Positions 16,657 through 25,631 are shown, counted from the first letter of the stretch. The stretch: 64,000 nucleotides of DNA from Actinomadura rubteroloni (GCF_002911665.1 NZ_MTBP01000002.1:1240001-1304000); one strand, 5' to 3'. Numbers and translations are program-made. Notes: generated by a model from the letters alone, not told the origin.

Positions 16657-19600
16657 GAACCGACCCGTCCCCCCTCGTCGTGCACCGGACAGCACGACCG
16701 TACGGGACAGCTCCGACACTTCTCGTTCACCCGCGCCTGGAACACGTCGCTCGCCATGCCCGTCGCGACGATCTCGACCAGCTTCTTCGGCCACTCGGGG
16801 TCGGCGTCCTCGCCCGGCGGCGGCTGCTCCTGCTCGCGGGCCTTCGCCGTGAACGCCGCCTTCCCGACCTGGACGAGCTTGGCCCCGCCCGGCTCGATCA
16901 GCCCGTGCCGCTCGAACGCGCCGAGCATCACCGCGTACTGGTACACGCCGAGCTGCGGGTGGCGCGCCAGGTCCTCCTTCGGGACGTGCGTCGTGGACGT
17001 CTTGATGTCGATGATGACGGCGCGTCCCTGCTCGTCCCGCTCGGCCCGGTCGATGCGGCCCTTGATGACGACGCGGCCGAGGTCCACCCGGAACGACTCC
17101 TCCAGCGCGACGACCTCGTTCGGGTTCTGCCGGTGCCAGGCGAGGAACTTGTCGACCATCGCCGCCGCCTGCTCGCGCTGCTTGTCCGAGTACCAGGCGC
17201 TGCGGAAGTCCAGGTCGTTCCAGATCTCGTCCAGGCGGCGCGCGACGTCCACCTCGGTGACGCCGTCGTCCGCGCCCGCCATCTCCGCCACCGCGTGGAC
17301 GACCTTGCCCATCGCCGCGTACTCGTTCGGGCCGCCGTCCTGCGCGCCGACCGCCGAGGTCAGCAGCCAGCGCAGCCCGCACGTCGTGAACGTCTCGACC
17401 TGGGACGGCGACACCTGGATCTGCTCGCCGTCGTCGAACGCCGGCCCCGGATCCGACAGCGCGGTGATCGCGTACCACTGGTCGGGGCTCGCGCCGCGCA
17501 CCCCGGCGCGGGCGAGGCGGGCGAGGTGGCCGGCGGCGGCGCGGCGCAGCGCCTCGGGACGGGACGGGTCCGCGACCACCGACCGCAGATCCGCGACGAG
17601 CGCGGGCAGCGACAGCCAGCGCGTCTTCTCGTCCAGCCGCGACCGCTCCAGCGCGCCCGGGACCAGCTCGTTCAGGAACCGGGACGGGCGCTCCTCGGTG
17701 TCCTCGCCGCCGACCGCCGTCACGACCAGCCGCCTGCGCGCCCGCGTCACCGCGACGTAGAACAGGCGGCGCTCCTCGTGCAGCATCTTCGCGGCCATCG
17801 ACGCGCCCGCCGCCGCGCCCGGCTCGATCTGCGTGCCCGCCGCGTATTCGAGCAGTTCCTCCAGGCCGAGCAGGGAGCCGCGCAGCCGCACGTCCGGCCA
17901 GACGCCCTCCTGGACGCCCGCCACGACCACGACGTCCCACTCCAGGCCCTTCGCGCGGTGCGCGGTGAGGATCCGGACGGCCTCGCCCTCGGGCGCCCGG
18001 TCGGCGAGCGTGTCGCCCGCGATCTCCTGGCCCGCGATGTCGTCCACGAACAGCTCAGGGCCCGCGTGCGGGAGCCGGTCCACGAACCGGGCGGCGTGGT
18101 CGAACAGCGCGACGACCGCGTCGAGGTCCCGGTCGGCGGACGCCCCGCGCATCCCGCCCTTCACGCTCTGCTCCAGCAGGACGTCGGCGCGTCCGCTCGC
18201 GCGCCACACGTCCCACAGCACGTCCTCGGCGGACCCGCCCCGGTCGGCGCTCTTGCGCGCGGTCTCGATGAGGCTCGCGACGCGCTCGGCGGGCGCGCGG
18301 ACCTTCTCGTGGACGAGCGCGAGTTCGCCGACGTCGCTGACGGCCGCGACCATCAGCTCGCCGAGCGTCCGGTTCTGGCCCGCGATCTCCTCCAGGTCCC
18401 GCAGGGCGCGCTTGAGGCGGCGCAGCGCGAGGGCGTCCGCGCCGCCGAGCGGGCCCGTCAGCAGGTCCTCGGCGACCTCCTCGTCCAGGAAGCCTTTCTT
18501 CAGCGCGGCGCGCAGCAGCAGCAGGAACGGGCGGACGGCGGGCTCGGCCATCAGCGGCACGTCGTCGCCCGTCACGATCGCCGGGACGCCCGCCTGCGCG
18601 AGCGCTCTTCGGAGCGCCGGGACCTGCTGCGCCGCGCTCCGCACCAGCACCGCCATCCGCGACCACGGGACGCCGTCGAGCAGGTGGGCGCGGCGCAGCT
18701 CGTCCGCGACCAGCGCCGCCTCCTGGCTCTCGGAGTCGGCGATGACGGCGTGGACCTCGCCCTCCTCCAGGTCCGGCGGATGCAGCAGCGCGCGATGCTC
18801 GTCCCCTGCGCGCGGGGACGCGGGCAGCCGCTGCGCGACGCGCCGGGACGCGGCCAGGATCGCCGGGCCCATCCGCCGGCACGTCCGCAGCGCGACGACG
18901 GGCGCCGGCTCGCCGGTGATCGTCCGGAACCGGTCGGGGAACTCCTGGATGCCGCGCACGTCCGCGCCCCGGAACCCGTAGATCGACTGGTCGGGGTCGC
19001 CGACGACGATCAGGTCGCGGCCCTCGCCCGCCAGCTTCTGGAGCAGGTCCTCCTGAGCCGGGTCGGTGTCCTGGTACTCGTCGACGAACACGACGTCGTA
19101 GGCGTCGCGTTCGCGGAACAGGGCGTCCTCGTCGGCGAGGGTGCCGGCGGCCTCCTGGATGAGCTGGCCGTAGTCGAGCGTCGGGACGGGATCGACGTCG
19201 AACCGCGCCGCGTACCGCTCCATGAACGCGCCGATCGCCACCCATTCCGGACGTCCCCGGATCTTGCCGAGGCCCGCGAGGTCGTCCCCGTAGATCCCGC
19301 GCTCGGCGGCCCGCAGCATGAAGTCCCGCAGTTCCTCGGCGAAGCCCCGGGTGGCGAGCGTCTCGTGGAGATCAGGGGGCCAGCCGCGAGCGCCGTCCGC
19401 CCGCTCGCCTTCCAGCAGCCGCCTTACTTCGAGAAGCTGCTCCGGCCCCGACAGCAGCCGGGGCGGCTCCTCCCCCCGCGCGAGCGCGTCCCGATGGAGC
19501 AGCGCGTACGCGTAACTGTGGAACGTGAGCGCGAGCGGCGTGCGCGTCGTGCGCCTCAGCCGCCCGGTGATCCGCTGCCGCAGCTCCTCGGCCGCCTTAC

Positions 19601-19826
19601 GGCTGAACGTCAGGACGAGCACCCGTTCCGGATCAACGTTCCGGTTCTCGATCCGCTCCACGACCGCCTCGACGATCGTGGTGGTCTTCCCCGTCCCGGG
19701 CCCGGCGAGCACGAGCAACGGACCGCCGCCGTGCTCCACGACACGCCGCTGCCGCCCATCGAGCTCCGGCACCGCGACCCGGCTGGGACCGGCGCGGCGC
19801 ACGAGACGGTAAGACCCTGGCGGCAC
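16653..19826 (-). CDS. adnA: AdnA helicase-nuclease subunit with Fe-S-type nuclease domain
   Basis: 1057-residue partner of AdnB. Walker A AGPGTGKTTT is at about 41-50, followed by VVFVDEYQDTDPAQ, GDPDQSIYGFRGADV, ILTAHRAKGLEWDVV and FYVAVTRARRRL. The C-terminal PD-(D/E)XK domain shows GKVVHAVAE, GRIDRAE and IIDIKTS, flanked by an upstream Cys (TTCGLRW) and a late CRSCPVRSCC cluster, the pattern of an Fe-S staple as in AddB-type nucleases. GTG 19826 gives the usual AdnA length; no convincing Shine-Dalgarno precedes it, so this start is less sure than the gene call. Confidence 0.92.
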   Translation of the reverse strand: MPPGSYRLVRRAGPSRVAVPELDGRQRRVVEHGGGPLLVLAGPGTGKTTTIVEAVVERIENRNVDPERVLVLTFSRKAAEELRQRITGRLRRTTRTPLALTFHSYAYALLHRDALARGEEPPRLLSGPEQLLEVRRLLEGERADGARGWPPDLHETLATRGFAEELRDFMLRAAERGIYGDDLAGLGKIRGRPEWVAIGAFMERYAARFDVDPVPTLDYGQLIQEAAGTLADEDALFRERDAYDVVFVDEYQDTDPAQEDLLQKLAGEGRDLIVVGDPDQSIYGFRGADVRGIQEFPDRFRTITGEPAPVVALRTCRRMGPAILAASRRVAQRLPASPRAGDEHRALLHPPDLEEGEVHAVIADSESQEAALVADELRRAHLLDGVPWSRMAVLVRSAAQQVPALRRALAQAGVPAIVTGDDVPLMAEPAVRPFLLLLRAALKKGFLDEEVAEDLLTGPLGGADALALRRLKRALRDLEEIAGQNRTLGELMVAAVSDVGELALVHEKVRAPAERVASLIETARKSADRGGSAEDVLWDVWRASGRADVLLEQSVKGGMRGASADRDLDAVVALFDHAARFVDRLPHAGPELFVDDIAGQEIAGDTLADRAPEGEAVRILTAHRAKGLEWDVVVVAGVQEGVWPDVRLRGSLLGLEELLEYAAGTQIEPGAAAGASMAAKMLHEERRLFYVAVTRARRRLVVTAVGGEDTEERPSRFLNELVPGALERSRLDEKTRWLSLPALVADLRSVVADPSRPEALRRAAAGHLARLARAGVRGASPDQWYAITALSDPGPAFDDGEQIQVSPSQVETFTTCGLRWLLTSAVGAQDGGPNEYAAMGKVVHAVAEMAGADDGVTEVDVARRLDEIWNDLDFRSAWYSDKQREQAAAMVDKFLAWHRQNPNEVVALEESFRVDLGRVVIKGRIDRAERDEQGRAVIIDIKTSTTHVPKEDLARHPQLGVYQYAVMLGAFERHGLIEPGGAKLVQVGKAAFTAKAREQEQPPPGEDADPEWPKKLVEIVATGMASDVFQARVNEKCRSCPVRSCCPVHDEGGRVGS

Positions 19827-20525
19827 AAGAGACGATTTCAGCAGAAGATCGAGACACTTGCGTCCACGCCGCCCCCAACCCGAGCCGCTCCGCCCCCGGC
19901 CCACCCACCCAAACCCCCACAACCCACGCCACCCAACACCCAAGCCCGACCAGGCGTGACCCAGCCGCGCAGGACCAAGCGTGAGCGCAAACCACCCGCG
20001 AACAAGCACACGGCCCCAGCCGCACGCCGACGCGCACGCTCGCGGTCGCCCAAAGCCCGCAACGCACGCAGGGCCGAGCGTGCGTGCAGACCACGCGGGA
20101 CCAAGCGCACAGCCCCAGCCGCACGTGGACGCGCACGCTCGCGTTCGCTCACACTCAGCAACGCGCGCAGAACCAGCACGCGGCGCCAGGATGCGGATAG
20201 TGCGCGGGCCAGGCGCGCGGACAGTAGGTCCGGTCGCGGGCGGGCATGCCTGGAGACGCGCGGCACGACTCCTCAGTTGGGCCGGCCGCGTGCAGGCGGG
20301 GCACGCCGGGCCGGGCGCGCATCGCGCGAGAGCCGGGTCACTGGCCTCGGACGACAGCGCGCCGCGCCGACCGCGCAGGGGCCGGCCGTTGGGGTCGCCT
20401 GGGGTCGGCGCGCCACTTCAGGTGGATGCGGGGCGGGCTCGTGCGGCGCGCGGGGGCGCCTGCCGGGTGGGCGCGGGATGCTTCGGGCGGGTGGGCGCGG
20501 GTGCCCGGGGCGGTTTGGGGCGGGG
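19827..20525. repeat. Gene-poor gap with a 99-bp imperfect direct repeat
   Basis: No credible gene in about 700 bp. The adnA-proximal third is strongly biased to C and A on the plus strand. Two imperfect 99-bp copies start at 19969 and 20068 with a short third start at 20167 (GCAGGACCAAGCG, GCAGGGCCGAGCG, GCAGAACCAGCAC). Each carries GCCCCAGCCGCACG and GACGCGCACGCTCGCG. The remainder is G-rich low-complexity DNA. It presumably also holds the adnA promoter, not identified. Confidence 0.65.
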
Positions 20526-21209
20526 TCAGGCGCGTAGGGCCAGGAGGAGGTCCACTCGGTCGTCCAGGGACGAAAGGTCGCGGCCGGTGAGTTCCTCGAT
20601 GCGGCGGATCCGGTAGCGCAGCGTGTTGACGTGGAGGTTCAGGCGACGGGCGCAGGCCGTCCAGGAACCGGAGCAGGCGAGGAACTGGGCGAGGGTGCCG
20701 AGCAGGTCGCTGCGGTAGCGGCGGTCGTAGGCGGTGATCGCGCCGAGCACCTGCTGGCGGAAGCCGCGGCGCGCCTCGGCGGGGAGGCGCGCCAGCAGCG
20801 CCTCATGGGACGCGGGGAGCGTCGCGCCCGCCGCGGACGTCTCGGCGTCCAGGCGCCGGACGACGATCGCCATCACCCGTGACAGCGTCGTCTGCGCCGG
20901 GACGGCCACGAGCGGGACCCCGTACCGCTCGCACGCCTCCACCAAGTCGTCGGGGACGGGCGCGGCCGCCTCCCCCGCGCCGAGCGCCGCGATCCCCCGC
21001 GCGGCGAGCGACGCGACGAACGGCACCGAGTCGTACGGGCCGCGCCGCCACATGAGCCCGGTGAGGACGAGTTCGCCGCCGTCCAGGTAACGGCTCGGGT
21101 CGGGCAGGTCCGTCACGAACACCTGGCGCACCGGACGGTCGAGCGCGGTCGCGCAGGCGAGCGGCCGGAGCGCCAGGTCGTCGTCCTGGAGCAGGTCAGC
21201 GGTCTTCAC
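20526..21209 (-). CDS. Short PucR-family transcription regulator
   Basis: 227-residue regulator with an N-terminal PucR-like ligand domain (TADLLQDDDLALRPLA to about residue 115) and a C-terminal HTH_30 motif (LNLHVNTLRYRIRRIEELTGRDL). Typical PucR proteins have about 500 residues with a GGDEF-like middle domain, absent here. GTG 21209 is favoured because TATGTT (21216-21221) lies 6 nt upstream, consistent with a leaderless mRNA, and the family begins at this V-K-T-A-D-L-L; ATG 21242 is the alternative. No metabolic target gene is adjacent. Confidence 0.82.
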   Translation of the reverse strand: MKTADLLQDDDLALRPLACATALDRPVRQVFVTDLPDPSRYLDGGELVLTGLMWRRGPYDSVPFVASLAARGIAALGAGEAAAPVPDDLVEACERYGVPLVAVPAQTTLSRVMAIVVRRLDAETSAAGATLPASHEALLARLPAEARRGFRQQVLGAITAYDRRYRSDLLGTLAQFLACSGSWTACARRLNLHVNTLRYRIRRIEELTGRDLSSLDDRVDLLLALRA

Positions 21210-21287
21210 GGGAGGAACATACGAAACGTTTGTTCGGGCCATGTGCCCGGACGGTTACGGGTGGGAAACATGGGTGCTTTTGTCCTT

Positions 21288-21587
21288 TCATGCGCCGTCC
21301 CAGCGGGCACGGCGCATGTCCACGCGCCGGCCGTCGGGACGCAGCGGCGTGCCCTCGACGCGGTATTCCTCCAACGCGCGGACCTCATGCCCCGACGGCG
21401 GGGATCCGTCGGCGCGCAGCACCCGCCACCAGGGAACACCGCCGCCGAAATGGGCCATGACCCGTCCGACCTGCCGCGGCCCGCCGGTCCCGACCATCTC
21501 GGCGACGTCGCCGTACGCCATGACCTTGCCGGGCGGGATGCGCTCCACGGTGTCCAGCACGGCCTCGGCGTAGTCATCGGGGTCCAT
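21288..21587 (-). CDS. Alkyltransferase-like DNA damage protein (ATL)
   Basis: 99-residue homologue of the O6-alkylguanine-DNA methyltransferase C-terminal domain. The catalytic Cys of the PCHRV motif is Trp (PWWRV at 52-56), so it cannot transfer alkyl groups; ATLs bind O6-alkylguanine and hand the lesion to nucleotide excision repair. The VMAYGDVAEMVG helix and Arg finger region GRVMAHFGGG are kept. It lies beyond adnA, as Rv3204 does relative to Rv3202c. The second motif residue is also Trp, where many ATLs have His. Confidence 0.9.
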   Translation of the reverse strand: MDPDDYAEAVLDTVERIPPGKVMAYGDVAEMVGTGGPRQVGRVMAHFGGGVPWWRVLRADGSPPSGHEVRALEEYRVEGTPLRPDGRRVDMRRARWDGA

Positions 21588-21731
21588 GCCGCCGATTGTC
21601 GCTCATCACCCTCCTCCCCGACCAAGCCCAACTCCGCCCTGTGGATAACCCGCCCCCACGCCGGACGATCTCGCCGTCCAGGCGGCGGGCGCACGGCTCG
21701 CGGCGTGCGCAGGCGGACGCCGGGACGGCCC

Positions 21732-23069
21732 TCAGTCCTCGGGCCACACCGTCTCGCGGCGTCGGCGAAGCAGAATCGGAATCGCGGCGAACATGCCGAG
21801 CGCGGCCAGCGCGGCGGTCGTGATCGTCGTGACGACCACGGCGGTGCTGCGGTGGACGACCATCACGGGCTCCGAGGATCCGGCGGCGAAATGCCTACCG
21901 GCGGGAAGGCCGAAGTCGGAGCCGTGATGGCCTGCCAACGCGTCGGACGCAACCAGCGCGGCGTACGCGTCCACCCGTCCGAACCCGACGCCGGTGTCGT
22001 AGCCGCGCTTCGGCCGGTGCTGCGTGCCGGTCGTGATCGCCTGCTCGACCAGCGCGGGCGCGAGGTGCGGGTGCCGAGCACGGATCAAGGCGGCCACACC
22101 CGACACGAACGCGGTGGCGGGACTGGTGCCGTCGCCGACCCAGTACTGCCCGCCCGGCCCCGCCCCGATGATCCGGACGCCGGGCGCCGAGACGACGACG
22201 GCCGAGTTGCGGTTGGAGAAGCCGGCGTGCCGCCCGTTCGCGTCCACGGCCGCCACCGAGATGACGCCGGGGAAGGACGCCGGATAGGTGAACTTCGTCG
22301 CCGCCCGCACCGAGCACCCCGACCGCTCCATCTCCTCAGCCCCGCTCAGCCGCACCGAACCGCTCGGGCGCGCGGCGCTGTGCGGCTGGACGGGGCTGGG
22401 GGCGCAGGCGGGGCGGGACGGGCCGGGCGTGCGCGTGTCCTCGCCGTTGTTGCCCGCCGCGGCGACCACGACCGTTCCGTGGGCGAGCGCGTAGGCGACG
22501 GCCTCGCGTTCGGCGCGGGTCGGGTAGGAGCGGCCGAGCGACAGGTTCAGGACGTCCGCGCCGTGGTCCACCGCGTAGCGGATGCCCGCGGCGATCGTGC
22601 CCGCGAAGCGCGGCTCGCGGGTGAAGACGGTGAAGCCCGGCTCGTCGCGCTCCAGGATCACGCGGACGGAGAGCAGCCGCGCCTCGGGGGCCACGCCCGT
22701 GACGCCGTCGGCGTCGCCCGGGCCGTGGCCGTGCCCGGCGATGATCGAGGCCATGTTCGTGCCGTGGACGCGGCGCGGCAGGGTGCCGGGCGGGTTCGCG
22801 CCCTCGGTGTAGTCGGGGCCTTGGGTGACGGAGCCTGCGAGGTCGGCCTGTGCGCCGTCCACACCGGAGTCGAGGACGGCCACCGTCACGCCCGCACCCC
22901 TCGTCAGCCGCCAGGCGCGCGGTACTCCGAGGGCGTCGAGGACGGGTGCCATCGCGTTGCGCACCTGGTCGGCGCGCACCGGACCCGCGACGCATGCGAC
23001 GAGCAGCACGACCGCCGCGACGGCGCACCCGATGCCGCGCGCCGCCCGTCCCCGGCGCCTGCTTTCCAT
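21732..23069 (-). CDS. Mycosin-like S8 serine protease, copy A
   Basis: 445-residue subtilase with an N-terminal signal or anchor (about residues 11-32), catalytic Asp in VAVLDSGVD (D67), His in VHGTNMAS (H102), oxyanion Asn in AAAGNNGED and Ser in DGTSPATAF. One transmembrane helix near the C-terminus (TTITTAALAALGMFAAI) is followed by a basic tail, the architecture of mycosins that act outside the membrane. A Cys-containing Pro/Ser-rich insertion follows the Asn motif. ATG 23069 gives a normal signal peptide; the frame stays open to 23324 only because it crosses a 27-bp minisatellite. The gene follows a membrane protein gene, a pairing repeated in copy B. Confidence 0.87.
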   Translation of the reverse strand: MESRRRGRAARGIGCAVAAVVLLVACVAGPVRADQVRNAMAPVLDALGVPRAWRLTRGAGVTVAVLDSGVDGAQADLAGSVTQGPDYTEGANPPGTLPRRVHGTNMASIIAGHGHGPGDADGVTGVAPEARLLSVRVILERDEPGFTVFTREPRFAGTIAAGIRYAVDHGADVLNLSLGRSYPTRAEREAVAYALAHGTVVVAAAGNNGEDTRTPGPSRPACAPSPVQPHSAARPSGSVRLSGAEEMERSGCSVRAATKFTYPASFPGVISVAAVDANGRHAGFSNRNSAVVVSAPGVRIIGAGPGGQYWVGDGTSPATAFVSGVAALIRARHPHLAPALVEQAITTGTQHRPKRGYDTGVGFGRVDAYAALVASDALAGHHGSDFGLPAGRHFAAGSSEPVMVVHRSTAVVVTTITTAALAALGMFAAIPILLRRRRETVWPED

Positions 23070-23078
23070 CCGTCGGCA

Positions 23079-23294
23079 GAAAGAGAACTCGCCGGCCGGG
23101 TGGCCGAGGGACCTGATTTCTATCGACCGACCGAAAGGGAGGCTTCGCGGCGGGCGCCCGGCGAGCGGAATTTCTTCCGGCCGAACGTTAGGAGCCGTCT
23201 TTGTCGGGAGACCGGCCGGGACAATTCCTGTCGGACGATCGGAAGGCAGAGCCTCTCTCGGTCGGCCGGTGGGAAAGGCGGCCGGGCGGCGCGG
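23079..23294. repeat. 27-bp tandem minisatellite, eight imperfect copies
   Basis: Eight consecutive 27-bp units begin at 23079, 23106, 23133, 23160, 23187, 23214, 23241 and 23268. Plus-strand pattern: a G(G/A)AAGGGA-like start and a CGGNCGRCC-like end, diverged in the middle. The array exactly fills the gap between the stop of the upstream membrane protein gene (23297) and the start of mycosin copy A (23069). As 27 is a multiple of three, one minus-strand frame stays open through it as eight 9-residue repeats. Confidence 0.85.
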
Positions 23295-23296
23295 CG

Positions 23297-24049
23297 TCAG
23301 CATGAGAAATGCCTGTCGTCGCACGTCAGCGGGACGGGCCTGGTCAGCGGCGTGAGGATCCCCGACGCGAGCCGGCGCGTCAGCGTGATCAGGTCGGGCT
23401 GAGGATGCCCGCGGCGCGGGCGGCCGTCCGCGTAACCGGCCGTCGCCGCGACGACGTAAGGGCCGTCGTTACCGATGGCGGTGGTCTGCCGCGCCTTGTC
23501 CGTGAAATGTCCGGCCAGTGAGCCCGCGAACGTCAGCGCCCGGACGCCCAGGACCGCGCCGTGCGGCGTAAGGCTCTCGGCCGCGCGGCGGGCTCGCGCC
23601 GCGTCCGCCAGCACGACCACGCCGACCGTCACCCCCAGACCCTGCGACTGGTCCAGGTAGGTCGCGCGCAGGACGGCCCGGCAGCCCAGCGCGTCCAGCG
23701 CTTTGACCATCGCCGCGTCCACGCCGGACGCGCAGCCGGTGCCGGATGCGATGCCGAGGCGGCGCGCCGTCGCCCGCGCACCGTCCAACGTGTACGGAAG
23801 CGACGCGGGGAAGATGCGCCCGGCGGGCCACGTCCGGTACCGCGCGGCGATCTCCGCCGACCGCGCCGCGACGGCCTCGGCCCGCGTCGGCGACCGCGTC
23901 AGCTCGGCGGTCAGCCGCGCCACCGACAGCGCGAGCGCGACCGCGCACCCGACCGCGACGGCCACGACGAGCGCGGTCGGCGTCCGGCGCACGGCCCGCC
24001 CGGACGGCGGCGGCTCCACATCGGGAGCGGAGATCTCGGCGCGCGACAC
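23297..24049 (-). CDS. Single-pass membrane protein with extracytoplasmic CX6C tail, copy A
   Basis: 250-residue protein of no family I recognise. A short cytoplasmic N-terminus is followed by one transmembrane helix (about 24-47) and an outside domain with WPAGRIFPASLPY, CRAVLRATYLDQ and a C-terminal C-D-D-R-H-F-S-C. The same features recur in the paralogue at 25632, with Cys positions conserved, suggesting two disulfides. GTG 24049 has TACGCT (24056-24061) 6 nt upstream, fitting leaderless expression. It lies upstream of mycosin copy A and is probably its partner or substrate. Upstream frame extension to 24208 is rejected as repeat-rich non-coding DNA. Confidence 0.75.
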   Translation of the reverse strand: MSRAEISAPDVEPPPSGRAVRRTPTALVVAVAVGCAVALALSVARLTAELTRSPTRAEAVAARSAEIAARYRTWPAGRIFPASLPYTLDGARATARRLGIASGTGCASGVDAAMVKALDALGCRAVLRATYLDQSQGLGVTVGVVVLADAARARRAAESLTPHGAVLGVRALTFAGSLAGHFTDKARQTTAIGNDGPYVVAATAGYADGRPRRGHPQPDLITLTRRLASGILTPLTRPVPLTCDDRHFSC

Positions 24050-24084
24050 GAGCGGAGCGTAACGGACCTCATACCGGAGGGGAA

Positions 24085-24300
24085 TCGCCCGGCGGCGGCG
24101 AATCCGCCAGCTAGCGCCGCAGGCGACCCGCCCCGCCCGGCGTCCACCGACCCGCCGTCCCCGGCGGAGACGGCTCAGCCGGGCCGCCGCCCGCGGAGAA
24201 TCCGCCATCCCGGCGGAGGCGAATCCGCCGTGCGGGGTTAGTCAGCCGTGTCCGGCGGAGGACCTGCCCTGTCCGGCGTTTCCGGCGGGGAATCCGCTGT
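24085..24300. repeat. Cluster of short hairpin-forming GGCGG...TCCGCC repeats
   Basis: Variants of GGCGGAGGCGAATCCGCC occur at 24091-24108, 24192-24206, 24212-24229 and 24284-24298. GGCGGA and TCCGCC arms are complementary, so each can form a small stem. The cluster spans the intergenic gap and the Pro-rich 3' end of mycosin copy B. Confidence 0.5.
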
Positions 24301-25629
24301 GTCCGGGGGCGGCGGGACGATCGTTTCCGGCGGGTCCGGAGGCAGGGGTCGCGGAGATGCTGTGCCGGGCAGGGAATCCGTCATGGTCGGCGGAGGGCCG
24401 GCCATGCCAGGTGGGGAAGCCGGGGGTGGGCCCGTCATGAAAGGTGCTGTGGCCGGACGCGGGTGACGCCGGAACAGCGTCAAGGCGATCAGGACTCCGG
24501 CCGCCGCGCCGCCCACTCCCCCGACGATCACGAAGACGATCAGCGGTTTCATCCAGGCCGGACGGTCGATGATCGCCACCGGGCCGGACGGGCCGCCGAA
24601 GCGCTCGGCCGCCCGCTTGCCGGTCTGGGGCGGGGAACCCGCGAGGCGCGCGGCGGCGGTCAGGGCGCGGGCGGCGCCCACCTCGCCATAGCCGACGTCG
24701 GGCGTGTAGCGTCCGCCGCCCTGCGCGCTCTGCACGAGGGCCTGCGCGACGAGCGCGGGCGCGAGCCCGCGGTGCTCCGAGCGGATCAGGGCGGCGATGC
24801 CGGACACGACGGCGCTCGCGTCGCTCGTCCCGGCGCTGACGAAGTAGGCCTTGCCCGGACCCGCGATCGTCAGGCCCTCGCCGGGCGCGGCGACGAGCGC
24901 GGAGTAGTTGCGGTTGGAGAACTCGGCGCGCGTCCGGCCCTCGGTCGTCGCCGCGACCGCGATCACGCCGGGGTAGGACGCCGGGTAGGAGTAGGGCGCG
25001 AAGCCGTCCTGGTCGAGGCCGCCGAGCTTGTCGCCGTCGTTGCCGACCGCCGACACGACCACGACGCCCTTGTTGATCGCGTAGGCGATCGCGGCGCGTT
25101 CGGCGGGGGCCTCGCCGGTCCGGCCGAGCGAGAGGTTGATCACGTCCGCGCCGTGGTCGGCGGCGTACCGGATGCCCTGCGCGACCGAGTTCCGGTCCGC
25201 CTCCGTCGACCGGTAGCGCGCGTATCCGGGGTCCTCCGGCTCGGCGAGGACGCGGATCGCGAGGATCTTGGCCTGCGGCGCCAGCCCGATCACGCCCGAC
25301 CCGTTCCCAGGACCGTGCCCGTGGCCCGCGATGAGGGACGCCATGCCGGTGCCGTGCAGGCGTTTGGGCTTCGTTCCCCGGTCGGCGTCCTTGATCATGT
25401 CGGGGCCGGTGGTGACGGACCCGGCGAGGTCGGCGTGCAAGGGATCGACGCCGCTGTCCACGACGGCCACCGTGACTCCGGCGCCGCGCGTCGTCCGCCA
25501 CGCCTTGTCCGCCTCGATGAGCCGCAGGAAGCCGTACTGCCGGTCGCGGATCCCGTCGGCGGACGCGGGAACCTGCGGCAGCAGGGCGAGAGCGGCGGCG
25601 AGGAATGCCGCGCCACGGACGAGACGCAT
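24238..25629 (-). CDS. Mycosin-like S8 serine protease, copy B
   Basis: 463-residue subtilase, paralogue of copy A. Signal peptide about residues 3-24 (ending PASADG), catalytic D58 (VVDSGVD), H92 (LHGTGMAS), Asn in VSAVGNDGD and Ser in SAGTSDAS. A transmembrane helix (LIVFVIVGGVGGAAAGVLIAL) precedes a roughly 75-residue Pro-rich cytoplasmic tail with repeated PPDTADSPPET-type text, absent from copy A. ATG 25629 lies 2 nt past the stop of the upstream membrane protein gene, so they are surely co-transcribed. Type VII secretion mycosins have this layout, but no ESX core gene is in the window. Confidence 0.88.
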   Translation of the reverse strand: MRLVRGAAFLAAALALLPQVPASADGIRDRQYGFLRLIEADKAWRTTRGAGVTVAVVDSGVDPLHADLAGSVTTGPDMIKDADRGTKPKRLHGTGMASLIAGHGHGPGNGSGVIGLAPQAKILAIRVLAEPEDPGYARYRSTEADRNSVAQGIRYAADHGADVINLSLGRTGEAPAERAAIAYAINKGVVVVSAVGNDGDKLGGLDQDGFAPYSYPASYPGVIAVAATTEGRTRAEFSNRNYSALVAAPGEGLTIAGPGKAYFVSAGTSDASAVVSGIAALIRSEHRGLAPALVAQALVQSAQGGGRYTPDVGYGEVGAARALTAAARLAGSPPQTGKRAAERFGGPSGPVAIIDRPAWMKPLIVFVIVGGVGGAAAGVLIALTLFRRHPRPATAPFMTGPPPASPPGMAGPPPTMTDSLPGTASPRPLPPDPPETIVPPPPDTADSPPETPDRAGPPPDTAD

Positions 25630-25631
25630 CG

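Noticed and set aside
12184..17760. 1858-residue plus-strand open frame antisense to adnB/adnA
   Set aside because: Composition is Arg/Ala/Gly-rich with no domain and no conserved motif; it is the high-GC shadow of the helicase genes on the other strand.
16680..20537. 1285-residue plus-strand open frame across adnA and the following gap
   Set aside because: Shadow frame; no recognisable family and it runs through repeats.
23070..23324. N-terminal extension of mycosin copy A through the 27-bp repeats
   Set aside because: It would place eight 9-residue repeats in front of a signal peptide; the frame stays open only because 27 is a multiple of three.
24050..24208. 53-residue upstream extension of membrane protein copy A
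   Set aside because: The segment is Arg-rich translation of hairpin repeats; a leaderless start at 24049 fits better.
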